Under the pieces are notes generated by a model that saw nothing but the letters and a program-made list of their open reading frames with translations, made no database searches and was not told the DNA's origin. From positions 434,001 through 498,000 of the forward strand of contig JAEWCL010000003.1 in the NCBI GenBank assembly GCA_023390655.1: a stretch of 64,000 bases of DNA. Direction: 5' to 3'. Every line of letters begins with the position of its first letter. Position 1 is the first letter of the stretch. This DNA is from Bacillota bacterium (lineage in GTDB: Bacteria; Bacillota; Clostridia; Christensenellales; CAG-138). A program made the position numbers and the translations under genes. Positions 45,175 through 52,778 of this stretch are shown here, piece by piece.

Positions 45175-45245
45175 ATAAAAGTGGTTGCGCCGCTTTTATG
45201 AGGAGTACAGGAATATCTGTGCGGAGGAGGCTTTGCTTCCTCCGC
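45175..45245 (+). other. Two hairpins between the surface-protein gene and the DUF2461 gene
   Basis: ATAAAAGTGG/CCGCTTTTAT (45175-45199) and GCGGAGGA/TCCTCCGC (45221-45245) are good stems without T runs, so they are poor terminators; the second may occlude or store a Shine-Dalgarno-like GGAGG. Confidence 0.5.
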
Positions 45246-45274
45246 CTGTTGCGTCAAAAAGAGAGAGAATTCAT

Positions 45275-45964
45275 ATGAAAAATACCGTGCATACATTTCA
45301 GGGGCTGACAGAAGACGCGTACCGCTTTTTCTGGGAAATCGCCTTTCAAAACGAGCATTCCTTTTTTGAAGAGAACCGCAAGCGCTATGAAAAAAGCGTC
45401 AAGGAACCCATGCTGGCACTGGCCGACGCACTGGGAGAAACTGCTTTGGAGGTAGACGCCAATTTTAACGTGCGCCCTTCCTCTGTCGTATCCCGTATCC
45501 GCAGGGATACCCGCTACACGAAGGATAAATCCCCGTACCGGGATCACGCGTTCCTGTCGTTCAAATACCCGGGCGCAGCCACGGGAGAAAGCTTTGTGCT
45601 TTATGCGGAATTTGAACGCACGGCGTATGGATACGGCATGGGCATGTATTATCCGCTGCCGCAGTTCATGGCCGACGCCCGAAAGCGCATGCTCGCCCAG
45701 CCGCAGAAATTCCTGGAGATCGTCAACAACCCCGCCTTTACGGAGAGGTTTCACTGGCAGGGGGAAGAATTCAAGCGGCCGCGCTTTCAGGACGCGCCCG
45801 AGGCGATCCGTCTCTGGCTCAACAAACGCAGCATGTCCTTCTGTTTCTCCTCGACGGAACTGAAGAACACCATGAGGCCGGAGCTGGTAAAGGAAGTCCG
45901 GGAAGGCTACCGCCTGTTGAAACCGCTGTACCGGTTTCTGCTGGGGTTGGATGAAAAGCAGTAA
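45275..45964 (+). CDS. DUF2461 (TIGR02453) family protein
   Basis: 229 residues, cytosolic. FFWEIAFQNEHSFFEENRKRYE at the start and RIRRDTRYTKDKSPYRDHAFLSF in the middle are the family marks. The function is unknown across bacteria and fungi. ATG 45275 has GAGAGAG upstream and gives the family-typical N-terminus; an upstream in-frame codon would translate through the hairpins. Confidence 0.9.
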   Translation: MKNTVHTFQGLTEDAYRFFWEIAFQNEHSFFEENRKRYEKSVKEPMLALADALGETALEVDANFNVRPSSVVSRIRRDTRYTKDKSPYRDHAFLSFKYPGAATGESFVLYAEFERTAYGYGMGMYYPLPQFMADARKRMLAQPQKFLEIVNNPAFTERFHWQGEEFKRPRFQDAPEAIRLWLNKRSMSFCFSSTELKNTMRPELVKEVREGYRLLKPLYRFLLGLDEKQ

Positions 45965-45976
45965 TAACCTTCAAAT

Positions 45977-46007
45977 AAAAGGGGCGGCGAATGGATCGCT
46001 CCTTTTT
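45977..46007. terminator. Bidirectional terminator
   Basis: AAAAGGGGCG/CGCTCCTTTT stem (one G-U), 10-nt loop, T5, between convergent genes ending at 45964 and 46023. Confidence 0.85.
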
Positions 46008-46022
46008 ATATGCTTTGACAAT

Positions 46023-47900
46023 TTACGTTCTTACATCATAAATCCGTACCGCATCATTTTCATATACCACCGGGAACTGCCAAAAGAACGCTTCATCGAC
46101 AGAATAAGTATAATGCTCAGAATCGCCGATGAACACATAATCGATGCCGTAAGTCTCCTGCAGCTCTTCAAAATAAAGCGCCGGCTGTTCATACAGCATG
46201 CGCACCTGCTGCTCCCGCATTTCATAGTCCAGGCCATGATAATAGAGATAGGAGCCTGTCCCGCACAGGATGTTACGACCGGTGAGGGAGGATATGGCGT
46301 TGTTGTGATTGGTGGCGGTCAAAAACAGCGCATCCGGCGCAGTATCCTCTTTTACAAAATCCGCCGCGGCGACCTCGTCGGCGCTGAACTGCTCAAAATC
46401 GCTGATGGTTTCGCGTATAAGCGTGAGCATTCCGGAAAGGAACAGCGCGCACAGCGTGAGTGCCGCAACATACCGCCTGCCTGGCATCTCGCGCAGCTTG
46501 TCAAAGAGGTCGATAATTAGCGGCCCTATGATGCCGCAGGTAAACGCAAACCAGACAAACAGCAGCTTGTTGTTGTCATACGGGTTTGGCTGAAAGAGCA
46601 GGAATTCTGAAAAGAACCAGATCAATAACGCTCCGCCATAGAACACCTTTTCCGCTTTGGGAAGGCGAAAGAACGCGACAGGCAGCAGCAGGAAAATGAG
46701 ACCGAGATTCTTGATATAAAACCACAGGAAGGAATCCGTCTCATTTCCCCAGTTGAAGTGGGGCTGCAAAAAGTCCCCGGACTGCCGGAAGGTGAACAAA
46801 ACAAGCTGCGGCAGCGCGAGGGCCGCTGCAATCAGCGCGTATCTGACCCAACCGATGAGGACCGCCTTTTCCTGCCCTGCAATGAGAGCGTAGAGCACAT
46901 ATACAACGCTGACCATCCCCAGCGCTAAAAACGAGTGGGTATGCACAAGCGGCATGCAGCCCGCGATAACGCCCAGCGGAACAAACAGCTTCGCTTCGCG
47001 CTCAAACGCCGCGCGGCGTAGAAGGAACAGGGCAGGGAACAGCAGCGCCCAGCCAAAGAGCGTGGCGCGCTGGGGGACGAGCATATCCGCAAGGGGGTTG
47101 ACCCACCTCAGGCCAATCTCCGGCAGATTGGTCGGCGTATTGTAAAAGCCGGTGAATATACGGGTGAAGGCGTCCGGGTTCGTCTTCCAAAGATCAAGAA
47201 AGTAAGTGAAGCCAAAGCCGCCGCCAAGGAAGAAGAGAAGCGTTGAAAATACAGCGGTACGCGTTTTTTTCTGCCACTGCAAAAAGAAGCAGTAGACGCC
47301 AACTAAAACAAGCGCGTAGGCGAGAAGCGCGGGCAGCAGCATGGAGACGCGCAGGGACGCGCCCAGCGCATAAAACGTTGCGCTCACACTGTCGCACAAA
47401 AATGGATAGCCCACAGCGGCGCCGGGGAATATGGAATACTGCGGCGGGAACGCGCCCTGCTCCGCAATGCTTGTCACTAGCCCCAGGTGCAGAGGAAGAT
47501 CGCCAAATGTAGACTGCCCCACATGCAGCGCCCCATCGACCGGGCGTATGGTGTGCGTCAGGAACAGGTAGACACCCAGCAGGAAAAGCGGCAGCAGCGT
47601 CATAAGAACGGGGCGGAACTCTTTCCATGAGGCCGCAGCAACCTGTTTTGTTCTTGATAGAAGCAATGCCGCAGCGCCGATCACGAAGCACACAAACAGC
47701 GCCAGGAGCTGCGCCAAAAGGCCGAACCCCAATAAAAATGAGAATAGCGCGGGCAGCCATAAGAGCAGCAGCAACGAGAAAACGCCCCCCATCCACCAAC
47801 GGTACAGGGGCCGTTCCGCTGCAAATAGGGCGCGTGCAATCAACTGGCCTGTGGCAAGAAACACACACAGGTAAAAAAACGCGAGAACGTCAAACCACAT
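46023..47900 (-). CDS. Large polytopic membrane protein, glycosyltransferase-like
   Basis: 625 residues with about 13 membrane helices up to residue 490 and a C-terminal extracellular domain of about 125 residues. An acidic first loop (HVGQSTFGDLPLHLGL) after the early helices resembles the arrangement of GT-C/DUF2298-like lipid-linked sugar transferases, where an Asp in the first loop is catalytic, but no signature is decisive. QPNPYDNNKLL and FLTATNHNNAISSLTGRN are other conserved-looking segments. It lies 6 bp downstream of the PH-domain gene, on the same strand, and is probably co-transcribed. Confidence 0.7.
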   Translation of the reverse strand: MWFDVLAFFYLCVFLATGQLIARALFAAERPLYRWWMGGVFSLLLLLWLPALFSFLLGFGLLAQLLALFVCFVIGAAALLLSRTKQVAAASWKEFRPVLMTLLPLFLLGVYLFLTHTIRPVDGALHVGQSTFGDLPLHLGLVTSIAEQGAFPPQYSIFPGAAVGYPFLCDSVSATFYALGASLRVSMLLPALLAYALVLVGVYCFFLQWQKKTRTAVFSTLLFFLGGGFGFTYFLDLWKTNPDAFTRIFTGFYNTPTNLPEIGLRWVNPLADMLVPQRATLFGWALLFPALFLLRRAAFEREAKLFVPLGVIAGCMPLVHTHSFLALGMVSVVYVLYALIAGQEKAVLIGWVRYALIAAALALPQLVLFTFRQSGDFLQPHFNWGNETDSFLWFYIKNLGLIFLLLPVAFFRLPKAEKVFYGGALLIWFFSEFLLFQPNPYDNNKLLFVWFAFTCGIIGPLIIDLFDKLREMPGRRYVAALTLCALFLSGMLTLIRETISDFEQFSADEVAAADFVKEDTAPDALFLTATNHNNAISSLTGRNILCGTGSYLYYHGLDYEMREQQVRMLYEQPALYFEELQETYGIDYVFIGDSEHYTYSVDEAFFWQFPVVYENDAVRIYDVRT

Positions 47901-47906
47901 AGCGCA

Positions 47907-48362
47907 TCAATCCGGAATTCCGTCCCCGTCCACATCCACAAACGTGTGGTTGGGAATTCCGTCTCCATCCTTCATCAAGCCCGCCGCGCCGTAGATTTCA
48001 CGGCCGGTGAGGCCTTTTTCATTCCGCTCGCGCTCAATAATCCGGCTTAAGAACTTGCGTACAGCCTCCGGCTTTGCGATGTTCTTGATTTCAATGGTTG
48101 CATGCGTCTGGTCGGCGCTGTAGAGCGTAATGCTCCCTACGCCGAATATCTTCTGCCCGAACGTGCGCACAAGCTTGATATCCAGAATACGATACAGCAG
48201 GATCTCGTTGGTTTCCGTGCGGAACAATCCCTTGCGCGTGGTAAAGCGGTCGTTGTCCACCTCATATACGGTAAAGCTCAGCGGCATGCCCAAAATGCGC
48301 TTACGGTCGCGCCAAAGGGGTTTTTCCTCCGAGAGTTCATTCAAATACGGCTGCTTGGCCAT
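47907..48362 (-). CDS. PH-domain protein with calcium-loop-like C-terminus
   Basis: 151 residues from ATG 48362 (GGAG 9-10 nt upstream; GTG 48371 is less well spaced). Residues 15-100 look like a bacterial PH domain (FTVYEVDNDRFTTRKGLFRTE, ILDIKLVRTFGQKIFGVGSI). The tail repeats DGDGIPN and DVDGDGIPD, which are calcium-binding loops of the type seen in dockerin and thrombospondin type 3 repeats, normally extracellular. There is no signal peptide, so a cytosolic Ca2+ or metal site is implied. It is the first gene of a pair with the membrane protein at 46023. Confidence 0.8.
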   Translation of the reverse strand: MAKQPYLNELSEEKPLWRDRKRILGMPLSFTVYEVDNDRFTTRKGLFRTETNEILLYRILDIKLVRTFGQKIFGVGSITLYSADQTHATIEIKNIAKPEAVRKFLSRIIERERNEKGLTGREIYGAAGLMKDGDGIPNHTFVDVDGDGIPD

Positions 48363-48586
48363 ACGATTCACGCTCCAATCCGTCTATTTGCTGTTTTATG
48401 GCTATTATACCACAGAAGCAAAGTGGAGTGGTATCATCCATACGCATTCGTCCGAAGGCTGGAAGCGCACGCGTAACCCCTGTATCATAGCCATTTTACG
48501 GCCATTATACCCAAACGGGTATCAACTGCACAGAGCTTGGGCATACATAATGGAGAACCGAATGCCCTTTGTAGGAGGTGGGTTTC

Positions 48587-49147
48587 ATGCAATGGTGGAA
48601 ACAAAACGGCAGGATGCTTCTTTATATGGTGCTCGTACTCGCGTTTGGTGTATGGGGCGGCTTTACCATCAGGGATTTGCAGCAAAGTACGCTGCCGGAG
48701 CCGACGCCGCCCGCGGAGCAGGTGGGTAGCATCGGTGAGCAAAGCATTTTGCCGGATACGCTGGTGATTACAAAATACACGTTCCTGTTGTGCGGCGGCC
48801 ATACGGAGCAGCGTCAGGAGACGGGCGGCCCGCTCGTCGGCCTCAATAAAGCGCAGATTGAGGAAAAATACCCCGATGCAAACGTGGTGGAACTGACGAA
48901 CAAGCGTGCCGTGATCGAGCGTGAGCTCGAACGCTACTGCCCCAAGCATGTGGTGCTGTTCCTGGATGATGACGGCAGGCTTTCCATTTCTCAGACCGAC
49001 GAAGCGGATCTGGAAAAGGAGAACATCACGACGCTGACCTACGATATCTCCCACCTGCCGGAAGACGAACTGTCTAAGCTGGAAGAGGGGCTGGTATTTG
49101 ATAACCTCCAGGAGATCAACTCCTATCTCGAAGGAATAGAGCCTTAA
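48587..49147 (+). CDS. BofC-like membrane-anchored protein
   Basis: 186 residues. One N-terminal helix (residues 9-28) leads to an extracytoplasmic part with FLLCGGHTEQR, GGPLVGLNKAQIEEKYPDANV and LFLDDDGRLSISQ, resembling the BofC C-terminal domain. In Bacillus, BofC slows SpoIVB signalling and so delays pro-sigma-K activation; here the role is inferred. ATG 48587 follows TAGGAGGTGGG. It lies in the same window region as bofA. Confidence 0.75.
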   Translation: MQWWKQNGRMLLYMVLVLAFGVWGGFTIRDLQQSTLPEPTPPAEQVGSIGEQSILPDTLVITKYTFLLCGGHTEQRQETGGPLVGLNKAQIEEKYPDANVVELTNKRAVIERELERYCPKHVVLFLDDDGRLSISQTDEADLEKENITTLTYDISHLPEDELSKLEEGLVFDNLQEINSYLEGIEP

Positions 49148-49169
49148 AGAGAAAAACAACCAAGCAGAG

Positions 49170-49202
49170 AGCGGTATTTGCAAAGCAGATGCCGCTTTTT
49201 TT
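49170..49202 (+). terminator. Terminator of the BofC-like gene
   Basis: AGCGGTAT/ATGCCGCT stem (one G-U) with an 11-nt loop followed by a run of T. Confidence 0.8.
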
Positions 49203-49307
49203 GCATGCGAAAAACCGCCAGATTCGATTGCACGGCTTCCAAAGAGGGGGTATACTGGAAAAAACGGCAAGTCGGGGAAAGCCCCGCGTGCCTGAGGAGG
49301 CAATTCT

Positions 49308-50549
49308 ATGACGCTACAGGAACAAGCCGCCGCTGTAAAAAAAGCTTCCTATGCCATGCTGACGCTGTCCGCACCCGTACGGGATGCGGCGCTCAACGCT
49401 ATGGCGGAGGCGCTCATTGCAAATACAGCGTTTGTATTGGAACAAAACGAACTGGATATGAAAGCAGCGCGTGCTGCAGGGAAGCCCGAAGCGATGCTGG
49501 ACCGGCTGCGTCTGGACGAAAAGCGGATTCTCGGAATGGCGAACGGCTTAAAGAAAGTCGCGGCGCTTCCCGATCCCATCGGCAGGGAGGATCATGTTAT
49601 AAAGCGGCCCAACGGCCTTGCGATCGGCAAACGGCGCGTCCCGCTCGGCGTGATCGGTATCATCTATGAGGCGCGGCCCAACGTCACGTCCGACGCCGTG
49701 GGTCTTTGCGTAAAGTCCGGCAATGCAGTCCTGCTGCGCGGGGGATCGGAGGCCATCCATTCCAATTCCGCAGTAATAGACGTTATCGCGCGCGCGGCGT
49801 ATGCCGCGGGCATGCCGGAAGGTTGCATCCAGCTTGTGCGGGATACTTCCAGGGAAACAGCGGCAGAGATGATGCGCCTCAACGGATATCTCGACGTCCT
49901 CATTCCGCGTGGAGGCGCTGCGCTCATCCGTTCGGTGGTAGAACATGCGACGGTGCCCGTCATTGAAACGGGCTTGGGCAACTGCCACACGTATGTTGAC
50001 AATACGGCGGATGTGGAGCTGGCGCGCAGCATTGCGTTTAACGCAAAGGTATCGCGTCCCGCCGTGTGCAACTCCATGGAAACGCTGCTTGTGCAAAGGG
50101 AAATGGCAGAACGGCACCTTTCCAATATCGTTGCGCCGATGCTTGCGCACAATGTGGAATTGCGCGGCTGCCCGCGCGCCTGCGCGCTCTTGTCAGGCAT
50201 CAAGGAAGCCACGGAAGAGGACTGGGCAACGGAATATGACGATTATATTCTCGCTATAAAAGTGGTGGATACGCTTGACGAGGCGATTGCGCATATCAAC
50301 CGGTACGGCACGCGGCACAGCGAGTGCATCGTCACAAACGATTATGCGGGTGCGGAGCGGTTTTTAAATGAAGTGGACGCAGCTGCCGTCTATGTCAACG
50401 CCTCCACCCGCTTTACAGACGGTGAGGAATTTGGCTTTGGCGCGGAGATCGGCATCAGCACACAGAAGCTGCATGCCCGGGGGCCGATGGGGCTCGATGA
50501 ACTGACCAGCGTCAAATACATTGTACGGGGGAACGGCCAGGTCCGTTGA
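49308..50549 (+). CDS. proA: Gamma-glutamyl phosphate reductase
   Basis: 413 residues of the aldehyde dehydrogenase fold. KRRVPLGVIGIIYEARPNVTSDA, LRGGSEAIHSN and the catalytic-Cys segment VSRPAVCNSMETLLV are typical of ProA; FTDGEEFGFGAEIGISTQKLHARGPMGL is the C-terminal signature. It reduces glutamyl phosphate to glutamate semialdehyde for proline synthesis. No proB is adjacent. GAGGAGG lies 8 nt upstream of ATG 49308. The following lipoprotein gene begins 6 bp downstream. Confidence 0.97.
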   Translation: MTLQEQAAAVKKASYAMLTLSAPVRDAALNAMAEALIANTAFVLEQNELDMKAARAAGKPEAMLDRLRLDEKRILGMANGLKKVAALPDPIGREDHVIKRPNGLAIGKRRVPLGVIGIIYEARPNVTSDAVGLCVKSGNAVLLRGGSEAIHSNSAVIDVIARAAYAAGMPEGCIQLVRDTSRETAAEMMRLNGYLDVLIPRGGAALIRSVVEHATVPVIETGLGNCHTYVDNTADVELARSIAFNAKVSRPAVCNSMETLLVQREMAERHLSNIVAPMLAHNVELRGCPRACALLSGIKEATEEDWATEYDDYILAIKVVDTLDEAIAHINRYGTRHSECIVTNDYAGAERFLNEVDAAAVYVNASTRFTDGEEFGFGAEIGISTQKLHARGPMGLDELTSVKYIVRGNGQVR

Positions 50550-50555
50550 CCGCTT

Positions 50556-51362
50556 ATGTGTAACAAAAGAAGGGCAAAACATAGCCTGCGCGAATTTCGC
50601 AATTGGGCGTATGTTGTCTGCATGGGTATGGCGGCCCTACTTCTTGTCGGGTGCGCCATGATACTTGGGCCCACGGCGACGCCTGCGCCCGCTATCGCGG
50701 AGGAGCCGCAGGAGGAAATACAGGCAACGCCCGTGCCGGAACCGGTCAACCCGCTCAAGGCTTTTCTGAACGGGTTTTATGAAGTATATACGCCGTGCGA
50801 TGACGCACTTAATGCGTTGATGGAGCAGGACAATGCGGCAGTGGATGAGGCGCTTGCCGCGGCGCGCCATATCCAGCGCCTCAGGCAGCTGTTTGACGCG
50901 CAGGCGGGCCTATTGCAGAACCCGTATGACCCATCTACCTGGGACGGCATTCTGTTTGGAGGCATGGAAGGAACAGGAAGCGTTACAAGGACCGTCGACG
51001 GATGCGTGTTTTCCTGTACGCTTACAAATGACATGGATACAGAGGATGGTACGAATACCATCAGCGGCAGTTTAAAGGGCAATTTGCTCTTTGGCGAGTG
51101 GGTAAAGCAAGATGGCTCCATATGCAGTGGAACCATTCTAAAAACCAAGACGGGCTATTGTGCCTATGTCAACTGGGCCGGAGAAAGCACCATGATGCTC
51201 GTGGAGGACGGTGTGCTCTCTTATGGAGTGGATGTGGAAACGCCATCCACCGCTTCCTCCTTGCAGCAAAGCGGCACATGGGTGAACTGGTACTTACAGC
51301 AGGGCGCGTTGGTTGAACATACTGCAGATACAACGGTATCTTCACAGGAGGAAACGGAATGA
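50556..51362 (+). CDS. Hypothetical lipoprotein
   Basis: 268 residues. The signal peptide ends at the lipobox LLVGC (Cys33). Residues 36-65 are a Pro/Glu/Ala linker. The mature part has a helical segment (LKAFLNGFYEVYTPCDDALNALMEQ) and a beta-rich C-terminal half (SGSLKGNLLFGEWVKQDGS). I do not recognise a family. The 4-bp overlap with the flavodoxin gene and the 6-bp gap from proA imply a shared transcript. Confidence 0.7.
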   Translation: MCNKRRAKHSLREFRNWAYVVCMGMAALLLVGCAMILGPTATPAPAIAEEPQEEIQATPVPEPVNPLKAFLNGFYEVYTPCDDALNALMEQDNAAVDEALAAARHIQRLRQLFDAQAGLLQNPYDPSTWDGILFGGMEGTGSVTRTVDGCVFSCTLTNDMDTEDGTNTISGSLKGNLLFGEWVKQDGSICSGTILKTKTGYCAYVNWAGESTMMLVEDGVLSYGVDVETPSTASSLQQSGTWVNWYLQQGALVEHTADTTVSSQEETE

Positions 51363-51862
51363 ATACAGCGATTATTGCTTATTCCCATACCGGCAGCGCG
51401 GCGGCATTAGGCCGGGCGCTTTCGGCTGCGCTTGATGCAGAGCTTTTTCTGCTGGAAGAAGAGCGAAAACGGCCCACAAAAGATTTCTTTGTCGGCGGCA
51501 TGCAGGCGGCGTTTCAGCTTGGATCCGCTTTACAGGCGCTGCCGGATGTCGGGCAGACGGATGTCATCGTGCTCGGGATGCCCGTTTGGGCAGGCTCCAC
51601 ACCCCCAGCGATCAATACGATACTAAAGAAGCTGGATTTTCAAAACAAGACGGTATTCGCTTTTGTAACAAAGGCCGATCCTGCCCTGCAAGCGCCGCAA
51701 AAGCTGGCGGAGCGCCTCAAAGCGTCCATTGAACACAAAGGCGGCGCGCTCAAAGGCGTGTTTGCAATGCCGGTGGGCGAGCATCCCCTTTCCCGGGATG
51801 CGGCACAGGCGCAGGCTACGCTATGGGCGGAAGAAATCCGCACACTGCTGGAGCGGCGCTGA
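51359..51862 (+). CDS. Flavodoxin-like protein
   Basis: 167 residues. The N-terminal FMN phosphate loop reads IIAYSHTGSAAALG (S/T-x-T-G-x-T type), then VIVLGMPVWAGSTPPAIN is the second FMN loop. It is likely an electron carrier or quinone reductase-like flavoprotein in the cytosol. ATG overlaps the lipoprotein stop (ATGA). Confidence 0.85.
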   Translation: MNTAIIAYSHTGSAAALGRALSAALDAELFLLEEERKRPTKDFFVGGMQAAFQLGSALQALPDVGQTDVIVLGMPVWAGSTPPAINTILKKLDFQNKTVFAFVTKADPALQAPQKLAERLKASIEHKGGALKGVFAMPVGEHPLSRDAAQAQATLWAEEIRTLLERR

Positions 51863-51958
51863 AGGCGAAAAAGCAGCCGTAATTCTTCCGGCGATCCGGT
51901 TATGACACCTATCTTTTTGGGAATACTTGTGTTACAAATGTACACAAGGAGGCGTCCC

Positions 51959-52360
51959 ATGAGGAAACTGTGGAACCACTATGATCCGCTCGATATAGAC
52001 GATGGCGAAGAAGAACAGCCGTTAGCGCCGCAGGAGGGGCCGGTTCCCGCACGCGCTCCCGTGCCGGGGAAGAAAAAGATGATGCAGCGCTTGCAGGACT
52101 GGCTGTTCCATGTGGAAGAGGAAGCGGGGATGGAGCCCGCGTTTGACCCACCGCGCCGGCAGGTGCAGTTGGTGCAGCGTGAGGAGACGGAGCAGCTCCG
52201 GCAGGTGCAGAAGGCACTGGAGGAATGGAAGAAGGCTACGGCCTACTTTGAAAGCGTTTCCGATCCGGAACTGGTGGATTATGCCGTTTACGACATGGAA
52301 GCGGCAAAGAAGCGCTATATTTTTCTGCTGCGAAATGCCGGCAGGCATATCGGCGGATAG
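51959..52360 (+). CDS. yaaL: DUF2508 (YaaL-like) protein
   Basis: 133 residues. The C-terminal half, LRQVQKALEEWKKATAYFES and VDYAVYDMEAAKKRYIFLLR, matches DUF2508, the family of Bacillus YaaL, which is encoded immediately upstream of bofA. The N-terminal 60 residues are acidic then Pro-rich and longer than in YaaL. The start is ATG 51959, after AAGGAGG. The next gene is bofA, which supports the identification. The function is unknown. Confidence 0.82.
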   Translation: MRKLWNHYDPLDIDDGEEEQPLAPQEGPVPARAPVPGKKKMMQRLQDWLFHVEEEAGMEPAFDPPRRQVQLVQREETEQLRQVQKALEEWKKATAYFESVSDPELVDYAVYDMEAAKKRYIFLLRNAGRHIGG

Positions 52361-52442
52361 CGGGACATACGGCATAGCCTGCCCGGCCCGCGCATATGCT
52401 TCCAACGAAGGCATTTTGAAGGCATAACGATGGAGTGAGGGT

Positions 52443-52709
52443 ATGGATATCGTAGGAATACTGCTGGCATTTGCAGCCGGGCTTGTTGTGCTTTATGTAC
52501 TGGCGATGGTATTGGTTGTGCCGCTCAAATGGATCGGCAAGCTGATTATCAGCAGCATTATCGGCTTTATTGTGCTGACCGTCATCAACCTGATTGGCGG
52601 GGCACTGTTCGGTTTTACCCTGCCGCTCAACGTGGTTAACGCCCTGGTTACCGGCATATTTGGGGTGCCGGGGGTTATTTTACTGGTGATCTTAAAATTG
52701 TTTCTATAA
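52443..52709 (+). CDS. bofA: Pro-sigma-K processing inhibitor BofA
   Basis: 88 residues, nearly all hydrophobic, with three or so helices and the BofA C-terminal pattern PLNVVNALVTGIFGVPGVILLVILKL. In Bacillus BofA holds SpoIVFB inactive in the outer forespore membrane until SpoIVB signals. Its presence supports endospore formation; spoIVFA/FB are not in the window. The ribosome site is GGAGTGAGGG. Confidence 0.9.
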   Translation: MDIVGILLAFAAGLVVLYVLAMVLVVPLKWIGKLIISSIIGFIVLTVINLIGGALFGFTLPLNVVNALVTGIFGVPGVILLVILKLFL

Positions 52710-52730
52710 TGCATTCAAATAGAGAATAAA

Positions 52731-52765
52731 CAGAGAGGGGATGGCAAATTGCCATCCCCTCTCTG
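52731..52765 (-). terminator. Terminator of adhE (minus strand)
   Basis: A perfect 15-bp stem (52731-52745 with 52751-52765) and 5-nt loop. Read on the minus strand it is followed by TTTATT; on the plus strand there is no T run, so it serves adhE mainly. Confidence 0.85.
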
Positions 52766-52778
52766 CGGGTGCATGGAG

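Noticed and set aside
52731..52765. Hairpin as terminator of bofA on the plus strand
   Set aside because: There is no T run on the plus side; the A-rich upstream flank makes it a minus-strand terminator for adhE.
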